Origin: an uncultured Veillonellaceae bacterium
Lineage (GTDB): Bacteria; Bacillota; Negativicutes; Veillonellales; Megasphaeraceae
Direction: 5' to 3'
DNA length: 13,218 bases
NCBI GenBank assembly: GCA_900546795.1
Contig: UREG01000042.1
Coordinates: forward strand, 1-13,218
The notes beneath the pieces were generated by a model. That model saw nothing but the letters and a program-made list of their open reading frames with translations. It ran no database searches and had not been told where the DNA came from. A program made the translations under genes and the position numbers. Below, piece by piece: positions 7,508 to 12,812 of the stretch. Positions within the stretch are counted from its first letter, which is position 1; each line of letters begins with the position of its first letter.

Positions 7508-8289
7508 GTTTCTACCTCCTTGACCAACCGGCGAACCACTACAGCCGCCATTTCTTTCCGATACGCTGCGCTTGCATGGCTGTTTGTCTGGAACGTTACT
7601 TCTTCCGCAGCCAGCTGCGCCGCTTCTTCTGCCGCAGACGCGCCTTGTTCGGTAAGCAGAGCCGAAGCTTTTTCCGCAATCACCGCTGCGCCCGGCCGGC
7701 AGCCGATTACAACGGTCCAGCAGCCGTTTTCCTCTGCAACGGCTCCAGTTAAATAGGGAAAATCGCTCTGCGATTTCCGCAGGGCTTCATGCGCCGCCCG
7801 AATATTCTTTTTCGGCAAAATAACCTGTACCAGCAGTTCATGCATTCTAGGACAGGCTAAATACTCCTTCATCGCCATACGGCCTTTGCCAAACAACTCC
7901 ACTTCTGCGCCTAACGCCAAAAAGGTCGGCAAAATATCGGAAAAACCAAATTTAGACGCAACTGAGCCGCCAATCGTCGCACATTCCCGAAACTGCACGC
8001 CCAAAATCGAATGTACGCACGAAGCAGCCGCGCCGCCGGCATACGCTTGCAGGACTGGCGACGTTTCCATATCCCGGAGCGTTGCCATGGCGCCAAGCTG
8101 TATTTCCGTTTCCGTTTCCCGGATATACCGAAGCCCCAAGCCTGATAAATCGACGGCTTTGACGATGGAAGCCCGGCCCAGCCGCAGCCAGCAGCAGCCG
8201 CCTAATAGTGCCGCCGTCTTTACTTTTTGGTACTCCGCATTCGCTTCTTCCAGCGTAGACGGCCGTACCAAGTTGGTGTAGGTAAGCAT
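7498..8289 (-). CDS. Xanthine dehydrogenase family FAD-binding subunit
   Basis: A 263-residue FAD subunit of the CO dehydrogenase/xanthine dehydrogenase medium-chain family. The N-terminal FAD loop reads LLGGCCWLRLG (about 28-38), where most relatives have an AGGTDL-type loop. The second FAD motif is ATIGGSVASKFGFSDILP (104-121). The C-terminal SAAYRKEMAAVVVRRL helix is typical. It passes electrons from the 2Fe-2S subunit to NAD or another acceptor. The start at 8289 is chosen because GGAGAGGAAG precedes it; in-frame ATGs at 8310 and 8322 lack such a site. It is the first gene of the operon. The two cysteines in the FAD loop are unusual. Confidence 0.92.
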   Translation of the reverse strand: MLTYTNLVRPSTLEEANAEYQKVKTAALLGGCCWLRLGRASIVKAVDLSGLGLRYIRETETEIQLGAMATLRDMETSPVLQAYAGGAAASCVHSILGVQFRECATIGGSVASKFGFSDILPTFLALGAEVELFGKGRMAMKEYLACPRMHELLVQVILPKKNIRAAHEALRKSQSDFPYLTGAVAEENGCWTVVIGCRPGAAVIAEKASALLTEQGASAAEEAAQLAAEEVTFQTNSHASAAYRKEMAAVVVRRLVKEVETWK

Positions 8290-8330
8290 ATTTCTTCCTC
8301 TCCTTTTCATAACAATACACACGTATTCAT

Positions 8331-8358
8331 CATATATTTTATCATTTTCATTTGTAAA
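8331..8358 (-). promoter_or_regulatory. Candidate promoter of the molybdenum hydroxylase operon
   Basis: On the minus strand, TTTACA (8358-8353, 5 of 6 to the -35 consensus) is followed after 16 bases by TATATG (8336-8331, 4 of 6 to the -10). It lies about 40 bases before the FAD-subunit start in an AT-rich stretch and is the best pair I see there. Confidence 0.4.
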
Positions 8359-8417
8359 TGGCTATACAGAGAGCTATGCCGGCCCGTTCCCTCTTTTTTT
8401 CGTTTTTCCCGCTGCCC

Positions 8418-8446
8418 TTGACAAATACCGACTTCCATAGTGAAAT
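8418..8446 (+). promoter_or_regulatory. Promoter of the macro-domain/VWA cassette
   Basis: A perfect TTGACA (8418-8423) is followed after 17 bases by TGAAAT (8441-8446, 4 of 6 to TATAAT). It sits about 45 bases before the macro-domain gene start, which has AAAGGATG as its ribosome site. Confidence 0.55.
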
Positions 8447-8489
8447 AAACCTAACAGACCGCTGATGCCCCAAAGAAAGGATGATCTCT

Positions 8490-9689
8490 ATGCCCTTATA
8501 TTTCATGCACCGCGATATCACCACGATCCCTGCCGACGCCATTGTCAATGCCGCCAACCCAACCTTGCTGGGCGGCGGAGGCGTTGACGGCGCCATCCAT
8601 CGCGCCGCAGGCCCATCGCTTCTTGCCGAATGCCGCCCGCTTAGCCCTTGTCCTACGGGAGAAGCCCGCATTACAGGCGCCGGAAACCTTCCTTGCCGTT
8701 ACGTCATTCATACCGTCGGCCCAATCTGGACTGGCGGGAAAAACGGCGAAGCCCTTCTGCTGCGCCGCGCTTACGAATCTTCATTAACGCTCGCCCATAA
8801 ACACGGCTGCCGCACGGTGGCCTTTCCGCTTCTCTCGTCCGGCGCTTACGGCTATCCGAAAGCCGAAGCCCTCGCCATTGCCGTTGCGGCTATTCGCAAT
8901 TTTCTCCTGGCCAGCCACGACGATCTGACCGTGTACCTCGTCCTCTTTGACCAAGACTCTCTCCAGGCCAGCCATGAAAATCTTTCTGAACTTGCCGTTT
9001 ATCTGCGCACAGCCGACGCCCTGTCTGCCGATCAGGAAGGAAACGAAAGCGGAAAAAACCTGCCGCCGCTTCCTGCTAACCAAAAATACCGCCATGGTGA
9101 CAGCTGCACGCCTAAAGACAGCGCAGCCGCCTTTTCATTTTCCCAGCGCACCACAGAACGCGCCGAAAATTCATTGCCGGAGCAAACCGTTCCGGATAAA
9201 GATGACTTTGATTTCTATGATGAAGAAGCCGATGCGGATACGGATTATGACGAGGCAGAATATTACGATAAGGACGAAGGGTATTGCGAAGAATACTGCG
9301 CTTCCCCCACTTGCACCGAAGAAACTCTCCGTGCCGTTTTGGCGAACCGGGAAGAAACCTTTTCCGAAATGCTGCTGCGAAAAATCGATGAATCCGGCAT
9401 GACCGATACCGAATGCTACAAACGGGCTAATATTGACCGCAAACTCTTTTCCAAAATCCGCAGCCGAACTGATTATACCCCGAGCAAGCCAACGATTCTC
9501 GCCTTTGCCATTGCATTATGCCTGCCGCTGGAAGAAACGCAGCGTCTGCTCCGAACAGCTGGCTTTACCCTTTCCGGTTCTAACAAAGCTGATCTCATCA
9601 TCACCTACTTTCTCTCCCAAGGCATATACGATATCTTCACCATCAACGAAGCCCTCTTTGCCTTTGGGCAGCCTCAGCTCGGCGCATAA
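8490..9689 (+). CDS. Macro-domain protein with acidic linker and helical C-terminal domain
   Basis: A 399-residue, three-part protein. Residues 1-170 are a macro domain of the YmdB/MacroD type: AIVNAANPTLLGGGGVDGAI (17-36, ligand asparagines 20 and 23), ITGAGNLPCRYVIHTVGP (61-78) and the loop SSGAYGYP (116-123). Such domains bind ADP-ribose and often remove it from proteins or nucleic acids. A disordered linker follows, with an Asp/Glu/Tyr-rich patch at about 230-270. The C-terminal about 120 residues (FSEMLLRKIDESGMTD, YKRANIDRKLFSKIRS, PSKPTILAFAIALCL, ALFAFGQPQLG) form an all-helical, XRE-like domain that I recall from other Firmicutes proteins without a named function. ATG 8490 is preferred to ATG 8481 by ribosome-site spacing. 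The partner is the VWA gene downstream. Confidence 0.9.
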   Translation: MPLYFMHRDITTIPADAIVNAANPTLLGGGGVDGAIHRAAGPSLLAECRPLSPCPTGEARITGAGNLPCRYVIHTVGPIWTGGKNGEALLLRRAYESSLTLAHKHGCRTVAFPLLSSGAYGYPKAEALAIAVAAIRNFLLASHDDLTVYLVLFDQDSLQASHENLSELAVYLRTADALSADQEGNESGKNLPPLPANQKYRHGDSCTPKDSAAAFSFSQRTTERAENSLPEQTVPDKDDFDFYDEEADADTDYDEAEYYDKDEGYCEEYCASPTCTEETLRAVLANREETFSEMLLRKIDESGMTDTECYKRANIDRKLFSKIRSRTDYTPSKPTILAFAIALCLPLEETQRLLRTAGFTLSGSNKADLIITYFLSQGIYDIFTINEALFAFGQPQLGA

Positions 9690-9738
9690 AAAATGTCGCT
9701 TTCTAAGCGACCAAATCTGCCTCCAAACCGTCTATACT

Positions 9739-9774
9739 ATGACTGCAGCCCTTTGGCGCAGTCATTTTTATTTT
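9739..9774 (+). terminator. Intercistronic hairpin with T-rich tail (terminator or attenuator)
   Basis: ATGACTGC (9739-9746) pairs with GCAGTCAT (9758-9765), the stem continuing inward as GCC/GGC after a bulged A, followed by TTTTATTTT. It sits between the macro and VWA genes, so it either ends the macro transcript or lets only part of it reach the VWA gene. A smaller stem (GTCGCT / AGCGAC, 9695-9711) lies just after the macro stop without a T-tail. Confidence 0.7.
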
Positions 9775-9790
9775 CCAAGGAGGTTTTACT

Positions 9791-10450
9791 ATGGCTCAAC
9801 CCATTACAGAACTTGTATGCATTCTCGACCGCAGCGGCTCCATGTCCGGATTAGAAGCCGATACCATCGGCGGATTCAACGCCATGATCAATAAACAAAA
9901 AGAGACCAAAGGCACCGTTCTTGTTACTACCATTCTCTTTGACGATACAGCAGTGATGCTGCACGATCGGCTTTCGCTGTCTCACATCCGTCCATTAACT
10001 AAAAAAGATTATGTCCCCGGCGGCTGCACCGCGCTGCTGGATGCTGTAGGTGCGGCCATCGACAGGCTCGCTATCATTCATGCCTACGCCCGGCCGGAAG
10101 ATGTACCGGCACACACGCTTTTTGTCATCATCACCGACGGAGAAGAAAACGCCAGCTGCCGCTACACCTATGCCGATGTCAAACGTGCCATGAAGCAGCA
10201 GCAAGAACACGGCTGGGAATTCCTCTTTCTGGGTGCAAATATCGACGCCGCAGAAACAGCGGAAAACCTGGGCATTGACCATGGCCATGCCAGCACCTAC
10301 CATGCCGACTCCATCGGCACCCGGCTGAACTTTCACGTCTTAGATAAAATCATTCATCATTTCCGCAAAAGCGGCGAAATACAAGACGACTGCTTTGCCT
10401 CTATTGATGAAGATTTTGAATCCCGAAAAAGCGGATCGCAACCTAAATAA
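9791..10450 (+). CDS. von Willebrand factor A (VWA) domain protein
   Basis: A 219-residue soluble protein consisting of one VWA domain. The metal-ion-dependent adhesion site is complete: D13-x-S15-x-S17 (ILDRSGSMSG), T80 in GGCTALLDAV and D116 in IITDGEEN. A second family block is WEFLFLGANIDA. There is no signal peptide or membrane segment, so it should act in the cytoplasm as a protein-protein interaction module. AAGGAGG at 9777-9783 sets the start. It follows the macro-domain gene by 101 bases on the same strand; I recall this VWA type beside macro-domain or tellurite/stress-type genes, and read the pair as one stress or conflict cassette. The exact function is unknown. Confidence 0.9.
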   Translation: MAQPITELVCILDRSGSMSGLEADTIGGFNAMINKQKETKGTVLVTTILFDDTAVMLHDRLSLSHIRPLTKKDYVPGGCTALLDAVGAAIDRLAIIHAYARPEDVPAHTLFVIITDGEENASCRYTYADVKRAMKQQQEHGWEFLFLGANIDAAETAENLGIDHGHASTYHADSIGTRLNFHVLDKIIHHFRKSGEIQDDCFASIDEDFESRKSGSQPK

Positions 10451-11290
10451 CACTTCATTCTTCGATAAAAAGACTGCCGAGAAAACAAATCACACGGCGC
10501 CCTCAACCAGCAGGCAGCCTTTTGCCACTTATCCGCGCCCCTTCATACAAGTGCCGCCTGCATCTGTTCATTCACCACAATCTCGAGGTCTCGTACTTCT
10601 GTCCGTTTCCTACATTCTTTTTATAAAATCTAAAAAACTTCCGTGGGTTTACGTTATGGGCAATACCGCCATGAACGCAGCCACTCGGAAGTTTTTTTAT
10701 TTATCCATCACACACGCCAAATGCAGCCCCACATGAGGGAGCCGGTTAGATTTCAGCGCCCCCTATCTTTGCATCGGGGAAATCGTATCCGCGGTAACCT
10801 TCACCAAGCCATACAAACCCTAAAACACCCATCCGCCGACCGAACAATACGCTTTCTTAATTCGTTCATGAGGAATACTCTGGCAAACTATTCAATCAGG
10901 CTTTTGCTTCGTCACTACATGTGTTCATTCCACTCTAGTCCTGAGGATTCGGCCATTTTAAACTTTTTGCGAATTTTTCACTCCATTTATAATTCACTAG
11001 TCAGAAAATATTTAGGCAAATCCCCTTCCGTTTCCTCCGACGAATCAAAACAAAATCCATCGTCAACTAATCTGTTAGCCAAGGAGTACTTTCTCCGTCC
11101 CCACTCCAATTACCGATTCATCATCAGATTCACTGCTTTTTATGGACAAGGTATGCAATCTTATCGGCAATATCCAATCAAACAACTCCCAACCCACATG
11201 CAGGGCAACCGTAATATACATAAAAAGAATTCTTGTGTAATACAACGGCACTCATCTTTAACCATGATCTTATCCCCTGTATGAACTGCG
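10451..11290. other. Gene-poor stretch
   Basis: Apart from the composite hairpin at 10632-10697 I find no convincing gene here. The longest open frame (plus, from 10643) starts inside the terminator, has no ribosome site and is rich in His, Arg and Ser. The first 15-base copy of a direct repeat (GTGCCGCCTGCATCT, 10551-10565) lies here; its second copy is at 11355-11369, beside the 5S-like fragment. The stretch is probably decayed DNA. Confidence 0.6.
10632..10697 (+). terminator. Long composite terminator hairpin downstream of the VWA gene
   Basis: Outer stem AAAAAACTTCC (10632-10642) / GGAAGTTTTTT (10687-10697), then GTGG/CCAC (10643-10646 / 10681-10684), then CGTTATGG (10652-10659) with CCATgAACG (10669-10677, one bulged G), and a 9-base apical loop. 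The T-run makes it a Rho-independent terminator 180 bases after the VWA stop; the A-run on the other side allows it to work on the minus strand too. The multi-step stem is larger than an ordinary terminator. Confidence 0.7.
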
Positions 11291-11324
11291 AAAAAAAGCA
11301 CCCACTAAAACGCGAGCGCTTTTT
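11291..11324 (-). terminator. Minus-strand Rho-independent terminator after the 5S-like fragment
   Basis: On the minus strand AAAAAGCGCTC (11324-11314) pairs with GGGTGCTTTTT (two G.U pairs), loop GCGTTTTAGT, ending in seven T (11297-11291). This style of A-flanked stem is common at the end of rRNA operons, and it stands 30-odd bases beyond the 5S-like fragment in the right orientation. Confidence 0.7.
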
Positions 11325-11356
11325 CACGAGAGTCTGATTATTTGGCAGGCGTACGT

Positions 11357-11400
11357 GCCGCCTGCATCTCTCGGGGTTTCCCGGTACTACCATCGGCATG
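11357..11400 (-). rRNA. Degenerate 5S rRNA-like 3' fragment
   Basis: The minus strand reads CATGCCGATGGTAGTACCGG and then GAAACCCCGAGAGATGCAGG. GCCGATGGTAGT is identical to the loop-E region of bacterial 5S rRNA (E. coli has the same 12 bases), followed by a helix-IV-like CCGGG/CCCCG and the GAGAGA that precedes the 3' end. The 5' half of a 5S gene is not recognisable upstream. With the terminator downstream this looks like the broken tail of an rRNA operon, not a working gene. The comparison is from memory. Confidence 0.5.
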
Positions 11401-11452
11401 TGGATCGTACGAAATTTTCCACCTCAAATACTCATTTCTTATTACTTATATT

Positions 11453-11902
11453 TTAATGATGATTATCTCGTTTATAAACTACTTTCTTATTACGTAATAG
11501 CCGGGTCCATTCCTTATTATCGATTTTCATAAAAGTAATAATAGAGTTTTCAAAACCTGCCGGATCACTGGGCGTTTGCAATCTTAGAACCAACTTAAAC
11601 ACAAGCTCATCCATCGTAAAGCTTTTTAAAACTAAAGCACTATTCGGCCGATTCGTTTTAATAATATAATCAGGTATCTCTACTACTTCCGCAATATGCT
11701 GCTTGTATGCTTCATATGCTTCTGGATGCTGAGCTTGAATATGCGCTTTCTGAGTTTCTAATAAAATCACTTTATCAGACCGTATATTTTTAGTGACTAC
11801 TTTATAAAGACCCCTATCTATTGTCCCAATATATTCCAACTGACTAACCTCTTTCTCATTGTCTGACTGTATGTTATCAAACTTTTTTACAGTTATTGCC
11901 AA
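11453..11902 (-). CDS. Open C-terminal part: PBECR-like (phage RelE/Barnase-type) nuclease domain
   Basis: The longest intact frame of the remnant, up to 149 residues, opens with TTG at 11902 and has no ribosome site, so it is probably not translated alone. The pattern KAHIQAQHPEAYEAYKQHI...IPDYI, later NSIITFMKID and KKVVYKRD, fits the PBECR fold (phage-barnase-EndoU-colicin-RelE-like nucleases) that is often found at the end of phage head-morphogenesis proteins. The base composition is more AT-rich than the operon genes. PBECR assignment is by recalled motif pattern; an uncharacterised toxin-like domain is the alternative. Confidence 0.5.
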   Translation of the reverse strand: MAITVKKFDNIQSDNEKEVSQLEYIGTIDRGLYKVVTKNIRSDKVILLETQKAHIQAQHPEAYEAYKQHIAEVVEIPDYIIKTNRPNSALVLKSFTMDELVFKLVLRLQTPSDPAGFENSIITFMKIDNKEWTRLLRNKKVVYKRDNHH

Positions 11903-12281
11903 CGCTTTCTTCCAACGCTTTCGATTTATCCGCGAATACAGTTTTCCAGTCTATCTATTTCATCTTTTCGAGCACCTGACACTCTACCTGTATCTAGATC
12001 GCGAGCGGCGCGTGCGGACTTCTCAGCATCCGTAAGGCCTTCGATGTGCGGTGCTGTCGTCATACAGCAGCCGTATTTGCTTCTAGTTATTTACGTGCAT
12101 CGGCAAGAATTGGTCCGTTTTCATCAGTATATCAGTTATACCTGGCGAAAATACTGTCATGTATCTGGAGCCGAGTACACGTATCTATTCCTTTTAAACC
12201 AGTTATCACCTTAGCAGTGTTATCCAACTCCCACTGTTTCAGCCATTCGAATCGATACCGCCAATATTCTTTATTCGTCAT
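11453..12281 (-). pseudogene. Frameshifted remnant of a phage minor-head-type gene
   Basis: Protein-like segments occur one after another on the minus strand in changing frames. From 12281: MTNKEYWRYRFEWLKQWELD, which resembles the N-terminus of phage minor capsid (Mu F/SPP1 gp7-like) proteins. Near 12135-12095: YTDENGPILADARK then a stop. From 12063: MTTAPHIEGLTDAEKSARAA, continuing to GARKDEID. Near 11954: IDWKTVFADKSKALEESVG. From about 11902: the PBECR-like open frame to 11453. At least three frame changes and probably an internal deletion are needed, since a full minor-head protein is far longer. The start lies 11 bases from the last CRISPR repeat. Degradation is seen directly; the phage identity is recalled similarity. 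Confidence 0.65.
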
Positions 12282-12387
12282 ATATCTAACACCTTTCAAT
12301 CCACGCACCCGCGAGGGTATGATCTACTTTTTCTGATTCATAGTCTGCAATATTACTTTCAATCCACGCATCGTGCAAAAATGCAAT

Positions 12388-12418
12388 AAAAAAAGCACCT
12401 GATATCAGATGCTTTTTC
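12388..12418 (-). terminator. Terminator hairpin occupying a CRISPR spacer position
   Basis: Between repeats 12356 and 12422 the 34-base interval is almost entirely a hairpin. On the minus strand AAAAAGCATCTGAT pairs with ATCAGGTGCTTTTT, one pair being U.G, and a T-run continues to 12388. On the plus strand the same position is an A x C mismatch, so the structure favours the minus strand, the direction of array transcription. It would stop array transcription before the two decayed repeats. Confidence 0.7.
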
Positions 12419-12519
12419 GTAGTGTCAATCCACGCACCCGCGAAGGGTGCGACAAGGTACGGTATTCGAACCGTTTTTGAGATATGACTTTCAATCCACG
12501 CACCCGCGAAGGGTGCGAC

Positions 12520-12714
12520 ATTATCCCTTGTGAAAGAGACTGTAGAGTTAATTCTACGCATCGTGGAATTAATCCTACTTGTCTCTGCAGCAAGGGACAA
12601 GTTTCCGGCTCTTAATTACCGCCGCAACCCTCGCCGGAAACGTCGGTAATTAAGAGGGATAGTCTGGGGGGTAAAATCCCCCGGCTATCTAAGCTCATTA
12701 TATCATACAACCAT
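12520..12714 (-). other. Structured element A inside the CRISPR array (candidate ncRNA)
   Basis: A 195-base interval between two good repeats. Plus-strand coordinates: hairpin 1 at 12524-12597 (TCCCTTG/CAAGGGA, AGAGAC/GTCTCT, GTAG/CTAC, then GTTAATTCTAC paired to GTGGAATTAAT, 5-base loop). Interleaved stems follow: GTTTCCGG 12601-12608 with CCGGAAAC 12634-12641, and CTCTTAATTACCG 12609-12621 with CGGTAATTAAGAG 12644-12656. Hairpin 3 is at 12658-12689 (GATAG/CTATC, CTGGGGG/CCCCCGG). The box TCATTATATCAT at 12695-12706 reads on the minus strand as TGATATAAT, an extended -10, and its predicted start falls at about 12689, the first base of hairpin 3. No open frame fits. I do not recognise a known RNA family. 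Confidence 0.55.
12695..12706 (-). promoter_or_regulatory. Extended -10 promoter-like box of element A
   Basis: The minus strand reads ATGATATAATGA, containing TG-A-TATAAT, a consensus extended -10. The preceding CRISPR repeat ends in TTGAAA (5 of 6 to the -35), but only 13 bases away, so an extended -10 mechanism is more likely. The identical 12 bases occur in element B. Confidence 0.45.
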
Positions 12715-12812
12715 CTTTCAATCCACGCACCCGCGAAGGGGGCGACAACAAACGAGATTGCAAACGATATTTTTATTGAACTTTCAATCCACGCACCCGC
12801 GAAGGGTGCGAC

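Noticed and set aside
10643..11284. Long plus-strand open frame of 213 codons
   Set aside because: Its first ATG lies inside the composite terminator hairpin, no ribosome site precedes it, and the His/Arg/Ser-rich product shows no domain-like pattern.
12121..12131. Hammerhead-like CTGATGA on the minus strand
   Set aside because: There is no stem II or GAAA partner, and the bases are explained by the YTDENG coding remnant.
12454..12487. Second terminator in the spacer between repeats 12422 and 12488
   Set aside because: ACGGT/ACCGT with a T-run faces the plus strand and has only five pairs, so it would not act on array transcription.
12286..12600. Minus-strand open frame with repeated APFAGAWIE-type peptide
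   Set aside because: The peptide repeats are translations of CRISPR repeats; the same holds for frames at 12405-12593 and 12978-13181.
12601..12656. HDV-like or twister self-cleaving ribozyme in element A
   Set aside because: The strand order resembles a nested pseudoknot, but the 7-bp P1, the P4 hairpin and the catalytic-C context of HDV-like ribozymes are missing, and the twister core is not found.
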